A stretch of 64,000 bases of DNA from Ornithinimicrobium cavernae (GCF_003121625.1 NZ_QDDJ01000001.1:310001-374000); one strand, 5' to 3'; positions 53,462 to 61,984 are shown, counted from the first letter of the stretch. Made by a program: numbers and translations. Notes: generated from the letters alone by a model not told the origin.

Positions 53462-53477
53462 GACCCCGAACGGGGTC
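53462..53477 (+). promoter_or_regulatory. Hairpin in leader of NlpC/P60 gene
   Basis: GACCCCG / CGGGGTC with a 2-nt loop, 32 bp before the ATG. The 264-bp gap (53245-53508) holds this and other weak hairpins. Cell-wall hydrolases of this type often have a c-di-AMP riboswitch, but I cannot match its consensus here. Confidence 0.3.
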
Positions 53478-53508
53478 TGCCCCTTGCCCCAAAACGCTTG
53501 GACTCCAC

Positions 53509-54609
53509 ATGTACCGACCCCGCCATGCCCGGCCCAGCGCCCTCCGCCAGACCCTCGGCGACCGACCCCGACAGACGCTCGGGGCCTCGGCCCTCGCCGT
53601 CGCGCTGAGCCTGCCCCTGCTGACCGCCGCGCCGAGCTCGGCCGCCCCAGCCGTGACGGCCCCGGCCTCCCCGGTCGCCCTCCCAGCGGACAACGTCCAG
53701 TCGGTGACGCAGTACGCCCGCACCGACGTCAACGTCCGCTCCGGCCCCGGCACCGACCACTCCGTCGTCGGCAGCCTCGCGGAGGGCACCGAGGTGACCG
53801 GCGAGTGGACGGACAACGGCTGGCTCCACCTGGGTGACGGCCGGTATGTCGGCGGCAGCGTGCTGGTCGACTCCCTGCCGTCCTACGGCTCCTCGACCGC
53901 CTACACGCGCACCGACGTCAACGTCCGCTCCGGCCCCGGCACCGACCACTCCGTCGTCGGCAGCTACGCCGAGGGCACCGAGGTGTCCGGGGACTGGACC
54001 AGCAACGGCTGGCTGAACCTCGGTGGTGGCCGCTACATCGGCGGCAGCGTCCTGGTGTCCGCGGACTCCGGCGGCGAGACGGTGACCCGCTACACCCGCA
54101 CCGACGTCAACGTCCGCTCCGGCCCCGGCACCGACCACTCGGTCGTCGGTGGCCACGCCGCGGGCACCGAGCTCACCGGCACGCTCACCAGCAACGGCTG
54201 GCTGCGGACGGGGTCGAACAGCTACGTCGCCGGCAGCGTGCTCGTGACCGATGAGCCGTCCGACGGTGTCACGGGTGAGGACGTCATCGCCGAGGCCCGC
54301 GAGTACCTCGGCATCTACTACAGCGGTGGCGGCAACCACCCGAGCACCGGGTTCGACTGCTCCGGCTACACCCAGTACGTCTTCGGGCAGCTCGGCATCG
54401 ACCTGCCGCGCACCACCACGGACCAGCGCGCGGTCGCCACTCCGGTGAGCAACCCGCAGCCGGGTGACCTGGTCTTCTGGGGCTCCCCCGCCTACCACGT
54501 GGCGATCTACGCCGGCGACGGCTACATCTACGACTCCGGCAAGCCGGGCCTGCCCGTGCAGAAGCGGGAGATGTTCTCCGGGGTGTCGGGCTTCGGCCGG
54601 GTGCTCTAA
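53509..54609 (+). CDS. Secreted NlpC/P60 peptidoglycan hydrolase with three SH3 repeats
   Basis: 366 residues. Signal peptide to about residue 42 (ALAVALSLPLLTAAPSSAAP). Three bacterial SH3 domains, each opening RTDVNVRSGPGTDHSVVG, at about 71, 134 and 197 (exact 63-codon period). C-terminal NlpC/P60: STGFDCSGYTQYVFG (catalytic Cys) near 282, GDLVFWGSPAYHVAIYAGDG (catalytic His) near 322. It cleaves peptide stems of peptidoglycan outside the cell. ATG at 53509 lacks a clear ribosome site. A strong terminator follows. Confidence 0.93.
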   Translation: MYRPRHARPSALRQTLGDRPRQTLGASALAVALSLPLLTAAPSSAAPAVTAPASPVALPADNVQSVTQYARTDVNVRSGPGTDHSVVGSLAEGTEVTGEWTDNGWLHLGDGRYVGGSVLVDSLPSYGSSTAYTRTDVNVRSGPGTDHSVVGSYAEGTEVSGDWTSNGWLNLGGGRYIGGSVLVSADSGGETVTRYTRTDVNVRSGPGTDHSVVGGHAAGTELTGTLTSNGWLRTGSNSYVAGSVLVTDEPSDGVTGEDVIAEAREYLGIYYSGGGNHPSTGFDCSGYTQYVFGQLGIDLPRTTTDQRAVATPVSNPQPGDLVFWGSPAYHVAIYAGDGYIYDSGKPGLPVQKREMFSGVSGFGRVL

Positions 54610-54627
54610 GCGACCGGCAGCACCACT

Positions 54628-54667
54628 GACGGCACCGGCCGGACCCAGCGTCCCGGCCGGTGCCGTC
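54628..54667 (+). terminator. Terminator of NlpC/P60 gene
   Basis: Perfect 15-bp stem GACGGCACCGGCCGG (54628-54642) with CCGGCCGGTGCCGTC (54653-54667), 10-nt loop, 19 nt past the stop codon. No T run, as usual in this GC range. Confidence 0.8.
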
Positions 54668-54679
54668 GTCTGTGAGGCC

Positions 54680-54735
54680 GGTCCGAACCTCCCCAAAGTA
54701 GCGCGACGAGCGGTCCGAACCTCCCCAAGAATGGG
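54680..54735. repeat. Intergenic repeat family A, direct dimer
   Basis: Two copies in the same orientation, 54680-54698 and 54712-54735, exactly 32 bp apart, consensus GGTCCGAACCTCCCCAARAA as in the hut locus block. It lies between the NlpC/P60 terminator and the M20 hydrolase start. Confidence 0.8.
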
Positions 54736-54765
54736 TGGACACCACTCGTCGGGAAGGATGGGGCC

Positions 54766-55983
54766 ATGCGCACACGAGACATCGCCGAGGAGCTCCGCCC
54801 CAACCTGGTCGCCCTGCGACGCGAGCTGCACCAGATCCCCGAGCTGGGGCTGCACCTGCCGCTGACCCAGCAGAAGGTCCTCGACGAGCTGTCCGGGCTC
54901 GACCTGGAGATCACGACCGGCGAGGGGCTGTCCTCCGTCGTGGCGGTGCTGCGCGGCCGGGCGCCGGCGCCGGCGGGACGGGAGGGCAACCGCCCCGTCG
55001 TGCTGCTCCGCGGCGACATGGACGGACTGCCGGTGACCGAGGAGCTGGAGCACCTCGACTACCGGTCCACCCACCAGGGTCAGATGCACGCCTGCGGGCA
55101 CGATCTGCATACCGCCTCCCTCATCGGTGCCGCACGGATCCTGGACCGGATGCGTGACGAGCTGGCCGGCGACGTCGTCCTGATGTTCCAGCCGGCCGAG
55201 GAGGGACCCGGCGGCGCCGAGCCGATGCTCGCCGAGGGGCTCCTCGGGGCGGCGGGCCGTCCGGTCGAGGCGGCCTACGCGATGCACGTCTCGTCCTCGG
55301 AGTTCCCGCTGCGGCAGTGGTACTCCTGCCCCGGGCCGATCATGGCGGCGGCGGACACGGTGCACGTGGAGGTCACCGGGCGGGGTGGCCACGGCTCGCA
55401 ACCGCAGTTCTCGCTCGACCCGGTGCCCGTGCTGTGCGAGATCGTGCTGGCGCTGCAGACGATGCTCAGCCGCAGCTTCGACCCGTTCGACACGGTCGTG
55501 CTCACCGTGGGACGGATCGCCGGCGGCACCAAGGACAACATCATCGGCGACACCGCGGACCTGTCCGCCACACTGCGCACCTTCTCGCCCGAGACCCGTG
55601 AGCTGGCCCTACGCAACATCGAGCGGGTCGCCCAGCACGTCGCCGCGGCGCACGGGCAGACCGCGCGGATGTGGACCACGGAGGCCTACCCGGCGACGAT
55701 CAACGCCGTCGCGGAGTACGACCTGGCCCGGAAGGCGGTCGAGGACCTGTTCGGTGCGGAGCGGTATGCCGACCGGCCGGCTCCGGAGATGGGCTCGGAG
55801 GACATGTCGTTCGTCCTGAACGAGGTGCCCGGCGCCTACTTCTTCGTCAGCGCCTGCCCCGCCGAGGACTACGTCAACGCGCCGACGAACCACTCGCCGC
55901 GGGCGGAGTTCGACGACGTGGTCGTGCCCGATGCCGCCGCCTGGTACGCCGAGGTGGCGCTGCGCCGCACCGCCCAGGGCTGA
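54766..55983 (+). CDS. M20 family amidohydrolase (hippurate hydrolase-like)
   Basis: 405 residues. Metal ligands: LLRGDMDGLPVTEELEHLDY near 85, MHACGHDLHTASLIGAARIL near 110, MFQPAEEGPGGAEPML near 145 and MGSEDMSFVLNEVPGAYFF near 345. Dimerisation/lid domain about 190-300. Removes N-acyl groups (N-acyl amino acid or hippurate type). It precedes the LacI-controlled symporter operon by 140 bp, so it may deacylate the same substrate. First ATG, no strong ribosome site seen. Confidence 0.92.
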   Translation: MRTRDIAEELRPNLVALRRELHQIPELGLHLPLTQQKVLDELSGLDLEITTGEGLSSVVAVLRGRAPAPAGREGNRPVVLLRGDMDGLPVTEELEHLDYRSTHQGQMHACGHDLHTASLIGAARILDRMRDELAGDVVLMFQPAEEGPGGAEPMLAEGLLGAAGRPVEAAYAMHVSSSEFPLRQWYSCPGPIMAAADTVHVEVTGRGGHGSQPQFSLDPVPVLCEIVLALQTMLSRSFDPFDTVVLTVGRIAGGTKDNIIGDTADLSATLRTFSPETRELALRNIERVAQHVAAAHGQTARMWTTEAYPATINAVAEYDLARKAVEDLFGAERYADRPAPEMGSEDMSFVLNEVPGAYFFVSACPAEDYVNAPTNHSPRAEFDDVVVPDAAAWYAEVALRRTAQG

Positions 55984-56096
55984 GCCCGACCCGCCTCGAG
56001 GAGGCGCACCCGCCCCGGTGTCCGGGGCAGGTCAAGGCTCGGTCAGGTCTTCTCCAAAACGCTTGTACGTCGTGGTGACCCTTGCTACGGTTCCGG

Positions 56097-56112
56097 CTGC
56101 AATCGATTGCAG
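56097..56112. promoter_or_regulatory. LacI-type operator
   Basis: Perfect 16-bp palindrome CTGCAATCGATTGCAG, 11 bp before the symporter start codon at 56124. The central CGATTG/CAATCG dyad is the typical LacI-family half-site form. A LacI-type gene lies at 59276 in the same run, the obvious ligand-responsive repressor. Confidence 0.75.
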
Positions 56113-56123
56113 AAAGGTGTCCC

Positions 56124-57638
56124 ATGTCTGAGCTGCAGATCTGGATGACCGCGGGCCTGGTGGTGTTCCTGGCCCTCATGGCCTGGCTGGGCTGGTTGGG
56201 CTTCCGCCGCACGAGCACCGTCGCCGACTTCGCCATCGCCGGCGCCGACATGGGACCGGTGGTCCTGGGCCTGGCGTTCGCTGCGACCTTCTTCAGTGCC
56301 GCGACCTTCGTCGGCTACACGGGCTGGGCCTACGGCTGGGGGCTGTCCTCGCTGTGGATCGTCCTGACCCTGATCCTGGCCTCGCCCCTCGGCCTGATCG
56401 TGGTGGCCAAGCGCGTGCGGTCGACGAACACGCACCAGAAGTCACTGTCCCTGCCGGACTGGCTGGGCGACCGCTACGGCAGCAACGTGGTGCGCACCTT
56501 CGTCGCGCTCGCGACGCTGTTCAACCTCTTCTACATCGGCGCCCAGCTCAGCGCGGGCGCCCTCATCTTCGAGCAGCTGCTCGACCTGCCCTACCTGGTC
56601 GGACTGGTCCTGATCGCCTCCATCGTCACCCTGTACACCGTGGGTGGCGGGTCCTTCGCCGACATCTACACGGATGCGGCACAGGCCGTGCTGATGATCA
56701 TCACGGGACTGCTGGTCCTGGTCAGCGGCTTCTGGGTGTTCGACAAGGGCTTCACCGGGATCATGCGGGAGGTCAGCAGCACGCTGGAGGCGCAGGGCCC
56801 GGAGATGGTGGCCGTGGTCAACCCGGACTCCGGCATCTTCTACTCGATCCCGGCGATCATCGGCGCCTTCATCATCCAGTTCGCGTTCTCCTCCCAGCCC
56901 CAGCTCTTCAACAAGGTGCTGGCCCTGCGGGAGCCCAGGGACATGGCCAAGATGATCGTCACCTACGTGCTCTGCGCGATCGCGTTCCTGTCCGTGGTCT
57001 TCGGCGGCTTCTACGCCGTCGTCGTGGCGCCCGGCCTCGAGGTCGCGGACCAGGCCATCTTCGCCTACGCCCAGGTCGCCTTCCCGGTCGTGCTGGTCGC
57101 CCTGCTCGGGGTGACCGTGATGGCTGCGGCGATGTCCACGAGCGACGGCATCTTCGTGGTGGTCTCCACCTCGGTCGCCAACGACATCTACCGCAAGTTC
57201 CTGGTCGCCAAGGGCTTCCTCGGCAAGGGCCTCTCCGAGGAGCAGGTCGACGCCCACACCCTGAAGATCTCCCGCTGGGTCACGGTCGTCACCGGTGTTG
57301 CCGCCAGCGCCCTGGTGATCAACCCGCCGGAGTTCATCGGCTCCTTCATCTGGATCGGCATCTCGGGCGTGGCCTCCGCGACCCTCGGCCCGATCCTGGT
57401 CGCCCTGTTCCTGCCGCGGCTGGCCCGCACCAGGGCGGCGATCGCCTCGTCCGTCGGAGGGCTGGCGTCCTACCTGGTGATCCACCTCGTCGGCTTCGAG
57501 CGCAGCACCATGGCCGCCGGCGCGTGGGCCGTGCTCATCGGCCTCGCGATCATGGTCGTCGCCGGCTACCTGTTCCGCAACGACCAGGACGCAGCAAGCC
57601 CGACCGCCACCACGACCACCGCCACCCCGGTCGCCTGA
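56124..57638 (+). CDS. Sodium:solute symporter (SSS family)
   Basis: 504 residues, 13 helices. FAATFFSAATFVGYTGWAYG near 55 and NLFYIGAQLSAGALIFEQLL near 145 carry the Na+ site pattern of SSS; VTVMAAAMSTSDGIFVVVST near 345 is the SSS signature. GAAAGG 6 nt before the ATG. Controlled by the LacI-type palindrome. Substrate unknown; together with the amidase and M20 hydrolase an N-acyl amide, ureide or peptide-like compound is likely (inference). Confidence 0.93.
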   Translation: MSELQIWMTAGLVVFLALMAWLGWLGFRRTSTVADFAIAGADMGPVVLGLAFAATFFSAATFVGYTGWAYGWGLSSLWIVLTLILASPLGLIVVAKRVRSTNTHQKSLSLPDWLGDRYGSNVVRTFVALATLFNLFYIGAQLSAGALIFEQLLDLPYLVGLVLIASIVTLYTVGGGSFADIYTDAAQAVLMIITGLLVLVSGFWVFDKGFTGIMREVSSTLEAQGPEMVAVVNPDSGIFYSIPAIIGAFIIQFAFSSQPQLFNKVLALREPRDMAKMIVTYVLCAIAFLSVVFGGFYAVVVAPGLEVADQAIFAYAQVAFPVVLVALLGVTVMAAAMSTSDGIFVVVSTSVANDIYRKFLVAKGFLGKGLSEEQVDAHTLKISRWVTVVTGVAASALVINPPEFIGSFIWIGISGVASATLGPILVALFLPRLARTRAAIASSVGGLASYLVIHLVGFERSTMAAGAWAVLIGLAIMVVAGYLFRNDQDAASPTATTTTATPVA

Positions 57639-57650
57639 GGAGGGAACACC

Positions 57651-57836
57651 ATGTGGATCAACCCGATGCTGACCATCTGGCTGTACGGCACGATCTTCTC
57701 GCTCGCACTGATCGTCACCACCCTGTGGCTCTGGTACTGGCGCGACCCGTACGACGACGACGCCGACGGCGGCCGGCACCGCCAGACCACGGTGAGCCGC
57801 GAGACGGGAGGGTCGGCCGACCATGCTGGACAGTAG
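57651..57836 (+). CDS. Small membrane protein, probable symporter partner
   Basis: 61 residues with a single helix (about 5-30: NPMLTIWLYGTIFSLALIVT) and a charged C-terminal tail. A small membrane protein directly after an SSS gene is a known arrangement (for example the partner subunits of certain panthothenate or carboxylate symporters), so it is probably an accessory subunit. AGGAGG is 7 nt upstream. Its last 14 bp overlap the amidase gene. Confidence 0.75.
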   Translation: MWINPMLTIWLYGTIFSLALIVTTLWLWYWRDPYDDDADGGRHRQTTVSRETGGSADHAGQ

Positions 57837-59250
57837 GACGCTGGAGGAGATGGGTGACCGGGCCGGTGAGCTCGGCCTGACCCTCATCTCCTCACCGGAC
57901 GAGCTCGCGCAGCGTCGCGCCGAGGACGAGGCGACCCTGGAGAGCCTCCGCACCATCCCGCCGGACGCGGGAGACGGCGACGTGGTGCCCGGCGCCGTGG
58001 CCGACCTCCGCTGGGGAGGTCGTCGCACGTCCGCCACCCCCGTCGACACGAGCCGGGCCGAGCGCCACGCCTCCACGTGGATCACGGTCCTCGACGAGCC
58101 CCGGGTCGAGCCCGGGGGGCCGCTCACCGGCTTCGAGGTCGGGATCAAGGACCTGATGGAGGTTGAGGGCTGCACGGTCACCGCGGGCACGCGGGCGCAC
58201 CGTGCGGACCCCGCCCCCGGCGACGCGGTCGCGGTGCGCGCTCTGCGGGAGGCGGGCGCGACGATCCGCGGGACGACCAACCTGCACTCCCTCGCCTACG
58301 GCGCCACCGGCAAGAGCAGCGACTGGGGACGACCGGAGAACCCGGCCGTGCCCGGCACCATCCCCGGGGGCTCGAGCAGCGGCTCGGCCGCCGCCGTCGC
58401 GGACGGCAGCGCAGCCCTCACCCTCGGCACCGACACGTCGGGGTCCATCCGGATCCCCGCGTCGCTGTGCGGAGTCGTCGGACTGAAGCCGACGCGTGGG
58501 CTGGTCAGCCTGGACGGCTGCCACCCGCTCGCCCCCGCGCTCGACCACATCGGCCCGCTGGCACCCTCGGTCGCCGTCGCGGCGGCCGCCATGAGTGCGC
58601 TCGCCGGGTGGCGGTCCTGGCAGCTGCCGGAGGAGCCCCTCGGGCGGGTCCGCATCGGCGTGCTCGGCGGCTACTTCGACAACGGGCTCAGCGCACCGGT
58701 CCGGCAGGCGCTGGGGTCGGCGCTCGAGCGGCTGAGCGGGGGTCGCGCCGAGCTCGAGGAGGTCGACCTGCCCCTCGCCCGGCACATCCCGGGGGCGCAG
58801 CTGGCGGTCCTCGGCACCCAGGCCCTGGAGAGCAACCTGACCACGCTCCGCGAGCGCGGCCGCGACCTGCCCGACGACGTCCGACTGCGGCTGGAGGCGG
58901 GCCTGGCCCGGACCACCGAGCAGCGCCGGGTCTCCCTCGAGCTCGCGGCCCGCTGGCAGCGTCAGGTGGACGCCGCCCTCGAGCGGTGCCACGTGCTCGT
59001 CAGCCCCACGACCGCGATCACGGCCACGCCGCCGGAGACGGCGGAGGTCGACATCGACGGCCAGCCGGTCACGGTGCAGTTCTCGCTCACCCGGATGACG
59101 ATGCCGTTCAACATCTCCGGGCACCCGGCGATCAGCCTCCCGGTCCGCGACGGCTCCGGGGCACCGGTCGGCCTCCAGCTGGTCGGGCGCCGGGGCGGCG
59201 ACCAGGACCTGCTGGCCGTGGCGGCCTACCTGGAGGACCTGCTGTCCTGA
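57823..59250 (+). CDS. Amidase signature enzyme
   Basis: 475 residues. Catalytic Lys in GFEVGIKDLMEVEGCTVTAG near 110, Ser-rich loop in TIPGGSSSGSAAAVADGSAA near 185 and nucleophile in LTLGTDTSGSIRIPASLCG near 205. Ser-cisSer-Lys triad is intact. Hydrolyses an amide to acid and ammonia. Overlaps the small protein by 14 bp, so it is coupled. The N-terminal 95 residues extend beyond the common core. Substrate presumed to be what the symporter imports. Confidence 0.92.
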   Translation: MLDSRTLEEMGDRAGELGLTLISSPDELAQRRAEDEATLESLRTIPPDAGDGDVVPGAVADLRWGGRRTSATPVDTSRAERHASTWITVLDEPRVEPGGPLTGFEVGIKDLMEVEGCTVTAGTRAHRADPAPGDAVAVRALREAGATIRGTTNLHSLAYGATGKSSDWGRPENPAVPGTIPGGSSSGSAAAVADGSAALTLGTDTSGSIRIPASLCGVVGLKPTRGLVSLDGCHPLAPALDHIGPLAPSVAVAAAAMSALAGWRSWQLPEEPLGRVRIGVLGGYFDNGLSAPVRQALGSALERLSGGRAELEEVDLPLARHIPGAQLAVLGTQALESNLTTLRERGRDLPDDVRLRLEAGLARTTEQRRVSLELAARWQRQVDAALERCHVLVSPTTAITATPPETAEVDIDGQPVTVQFSLTRMTMPFNISGHPAISLPVRDGSGAPVGLQLVGRRGGDQDLLAVAAYLEDLLS

Positions 59251-59263
59251 CCGGCGCCGATGG

Positions 59264-59269
59264 GACAAT
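59264..59269 (+). promoter_or_regulatory. Possible leaderless promoter of lacI-type gene
   Basis: GACAAT, 6 nt before the GTG at 59276. It would allow the regulator to be made independently of the symporter operon. Confidence 0.4.
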
Positions 59270-59275
59270 GACCAC

Positions 59276-60295
59276 GTGACCAGGGCGGACGGCGCCGGAC
59301 GCCGACGGGTGCGGCTGGCCGACGTGGCGGCCGAGGCCGGGGTGCACACCGCGACGGCCTCCCGTGCCCTGAGCCCCCGGCCCGACATCGTCGGCACGGT
59401 GACGCCGGCCACCCGGGACCTCGTCCTCGCCGCCGCCGAGCGCCTGGGCTACCGGCCCAACATGCAGGGGCGCGCCCTGCGGACGGGTCGCAGCCTGGTG
59501 CTGGGACTCCTGGTGCCCCGGATCAGCGACACGGTGCTGTCCGCGTTCTACGAGGGGATGCTGGCCGAGTCCGAGCGGTCCGGCTACTCGGTCGTGGTGG
59601 CCAACACGGCGGACCAGCCCGCGCGGCGCCGCGGCTACATCCAGGAGCTCACCGAGCACGGTGTCGACGGCATCATCTACACCGACGCCCACCTCGGGGA
59701 GACTGCCCCCGAGGCCCACCCGGTCCCCGTCCTGCAGGCCTACCGCTACTCCGAGCCGCCCGGGGGCGTCATCGCCGACGACGAGGCCGGAGGGGCCGAC
59801 GTCGCCCGCCACTTCCTCGAGCTCGGTCACGAGCGGATCGCCCTGCTCGCCGGCCTCCCCTACGCGAGCTCGACGACCGGCCGCGCCCACGGCTTCCTGG
59901 CCGAGCTGCGGCGCCACGGCGTGGACGTGGACTCGCGGGTCCACGTGGAGCACGGCGGGCTGACCGCGGCCGAGGGCCGCTCGATCGCGACCCGGCTCCT
60001 GACGGGCGAGGGGCGCCCCACGGCCGTCTTCGCGGTCGACGACTACCTCGCCCTCGGGGTCCTCTCGGCGGTGCACCGCTGCGGTCTCACCCCGGGCGAG
60101 GAGGTCGCCGTGGTCGGCTACAGCGACCTCCCGATCGCCCGGGAGCTCCCCGTGCCGATGAGCAGCGTGTCCGTGGCCCTGGACGAGCTGGGGGCGCGCG
60201 CCGTGCGCTCCCTGGTCGGGGTGATCGGTGGCGCACCACCGGTCTCCGAGCGACTGCGCCCACGCCTTGAGGTCCGCGAGTCCTCGAGCCCGTAA
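59276..60295 (+). CDS. LacI family transcriptional regulator
   Basis: 339 residues. HTH: RVRLADVAAEAGVHTATASR at residue 10, LGYRPNMQGRALRTGRSLVL near 52 (hinge). Periplasmic-binding-like domain: GLLVPRISDTVLSAFYEGML, VEHGGLTAAEGRSIATRLL, GEEVAVVGYSDLPIAREL. Likely binds the 16-bp palindrome ahead of the symporter and responds to the pathway substrate. GTG start with GACAAT 6 nt upstream. Last gene of the catabolic run. Confidence 0.93.
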   Translation: MTRADGAGRRRVRLADVAAEAGVHTATASRALSPRPDIVGTVTPATRDLVLAAAERLGYRPNMQGRALRTGRSLVLGLLVPRISDTVLSAFYEGMLAESERSGYSVVVANTADQPARRRGYIQELTEHGVDGIIYTDAHLGETAPEAHPVPVLQAYRYSEPPGGVIADDEAGGADVARHFLELGHERIALLAGLPYASSTTGRAHGFLAELRRHGVDVDSRVHVEHGGLTAAEGRSIATRLLTGEGRPTAVFAVDDYLALGVLSAVHRCGLTPGEEVAVVGYSDLPIARELPVPMSSVSVALDELGARAVRSLVGVIGGAPPVSERLRPRLEVRESSSP

Positions 60296-60298
60296 CCT
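60293..60298 (+). promoter_or_regulatory. Leaderless -10 of mauE-type gene
   Basis: TAACCT, 6 nt before the GTG at 60305; it overlaps the TAA stop of the LacI-type gene. Confidence 0.45.
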
Positions 60299-60304
60299 GG
60301 GTGC

Positions 60305-61363
60305 GTGCAGATCACTGCGGTCCTGACCGCCTGGGTCGTCCTGGCAGCGGTCCTGGCGGCCAGTGGGGTCGGCAAGCTGCGTCACCCCGAGGGTGCGACC
60401 GAGGCCTTCACCGCGCTGCGGGTCCCGGCCGCGCTGAGCCGGCCCTGGATGGTGCGGGCGCACCCGTGGGCGGAGCCGCTCCTGGCCGCCGGGTTGCTGA
60501 CCCTGCCCCACCCGGCCACCCTGGTGGCCGCCGCCCTCACGCTCGCTCTGCTCACGGCATACCTGCTGGTCGTATGGCGCGTCGTCGCCTCGGGCGAGGA
60601 GGTCACCTGCTCCTGCTTCGGCTCCGTCGGGGCCGGCACGGTGGACGGGTGGACCGTGGCGCGCAACGCCCTGCTCGTGCTGGTCGGTGGCCTCGTGGTG
60701 GTCGACGCCGTGCTCGGCGGCTCGGCACCGGCCAGGTTCGCCGACCTGGGCCCAGGCTGGTGGTGGGTCGCGGGGCTCGCCGTGACCGCCGCGATGACCT
60801 ATCTGGTGGTGCGTCCGGCTCGCTCCCCGGAGGAGCCCGCCGCCGAGCCGGCGCCCGTCCTGCGCCTGCCGGTGCCTGATGCCCGGGTGCGGCTCGAGGA
60901 GCGCGGCGAGCTGGTCCCGCTGGCCGCCCTGGCTGACGGCCGGCCGCAGCTCCTGCTCCTGCTCAGCCCGGGGTGCGGCCCGTGCCGGATGCTCAGCGGC
61001 CGGCTGGCCGACTGGGACCGCGAGGTGCCCACCGTGGGTTTCCGGGTCGCGCACGCGGTGAGCTTCGCGGCGGTGCGTGACTCGCTGCCGGAGTGGAAGC
61101 CGTTCTTCGTGCAGGACGTGGACGGCTCGGTGGGTGACGCCTTCGGGGACCCGGCACGGCCGTGGGCCGTGCTGCTCGGCACCGACGGGCGACTGGCCTC
61201 CGCGCCGGCGCAGGGGTTCACCGGCATCGTGCGCCTCGTCGAGGACCTCCGCACCGAGGTGGAGGCGGCGACCGCCGCCGAGGGCGCGCGGCCCGCGCCG
61301 GAGACTCCCGACAACCGTGCTCCCGCCACCGGTCCTGCGCAGAGCCAGGCCGGGACGCGCTGA
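60305..61363 (+). CDS. MauE-like membrane domain fused to thioredoxin-like domain
   Basis: 352 residues. Residues 1-155 form four helices of the MauE/DoxX type, with VTCSCFGSVGAGTVDGW (Cys-x-Cys) near 100. After a Pro/Glu linker, residues 180-320 are a thioredoxin-like fold with LLLLLSPGCGPCRMLSGRL (Cys-Gly-Pro-Cys) near 222. A membrane thiol-redox system, probably for extracytoplasmic disulfide or c-type cytochrome chemistry; in methylamine users MauE/MauD is two proteins, here one chain. Tail after 325 is disordered. Confidence 0.85.
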   Translation: MQITAVLTAWVVLAAVLAASGVGKLRHPEGATEAFTALRVPAALSRPWMVRAHPWAEPLLAAGLLTLPHPATLVAAALTLALLTAYLLVVWRVVASGEEVTCSCFGSVGAGTVDGWTVARNALLVLVGGLVVVDAVLGGSAPARFADLGPGWWWVAGLAVTAAMTYLVVRPARSPEEPAAEPAPVLRLPVPDARVRLEERGELVPLAALADGRPQLLLLLSPGCGPCRMLSGRLADWDREVPTVGFRVAHAVSFAAVRDSLPEWKPFFVQDVDGSVGDAFGDPARPWAVLLGTDGRLASAPAQGFTGIVRLVEDLRTEVEAATAAEGARPAPETPDNRAPATGPAQSQAGTR

Positions 61364-61364
61364 C

Positions 61365-61868
61365 GTGGACCAGCTGCTCGACGGCCCGTTCTGGATCGCC
61401 CTCGGCGTCCTGACCCTCGGCGCGATGGCCCGGGGGCAGGCGACGTACTGGATCGCGCGCGTCGTCACCGAACAGGCCCTCGCCCGCACGCATCCCGTGG
61501 AGGGTTGGCGCGCCGGCGTGCACGACTGGCTGCAGGGCGAGGGGCCGCAGCGTGGCCGGGAGGCCATCGAGAAGTGGGGTCTGGTGATGATCCCGCTCTG
61601 CTACCTGACGATCGGGTTCCAGACCCTGGTCATCGCCGCGGCCGGGATGCTGCGGATCCGGTGGCTGCTGTTCACGCTCGTCCAGGTGCCGGGCGCCCTG
61701 GCGTGGGGGCTGATCTACGCGACGATCGGCTTCGCGGTGTGGGGTGCTGCCCTGGCGGCGATCGCCGGCTCGCCGCTCGCCCTGGCCGGCGTGGTCGCAA
61801 TCCTCCTGGTGGTGGGGACGACCATGGTCCTGGCGCACCGCCGGAAGCAGGACCGGACCAGGTCCTGA
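61365..61868 (+). CDS. Small membrane protein (VTT/DedA-like fragment)
   Basis: 167 residues. Helices at about 8-28, 70-90, 98-120, 127-150. The core WRAGVHDWLQGEGPQRGREA and YLTIGFQTLVIAAAGMLRI resembles half of a DedA/VTT-type domain, but without the full signature. GTG start at 61365, 2 bp after the MauE-thioredoxin stop, so co-transcribed. Function unknown, perhaps a partner of the redox protein. Confidence 0.65.
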   Translation: MDQLLDGPFWIALGVLTLGAMARGQATYWIARVVTEQALARTHPVEGWRAGVHDWLQGEGPQRGREAIEKWGLVMIPLCYLTIGFQTLVIAAAGMLRIRWLLFTLVQVPGALAWGLIYATIGFAVWGAALAAIAGSPLALAGVVAILLVVGTTMVLAHRRKQDRTRS

Positions 61869-61984
61869 CCACCAGCCTCCCGTCTGCGCCACGGCATACC
61901 GCCTCCTGCGGTCCGTCTGCGGAGTGGCCGGCGTCGACGTATCTCCCGTGTGACTGTCGCCGCCGGGTGGCAGGATCGGTGACT

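Noticed and set aside
53245-53508. c-di-AMP (ydaO) riboswitch upstream of the NlpC/P60 gene
   Set aside because: Gene class fits, but I could not find the conserved core sequence blocks; only unrelated hairpins are visible.
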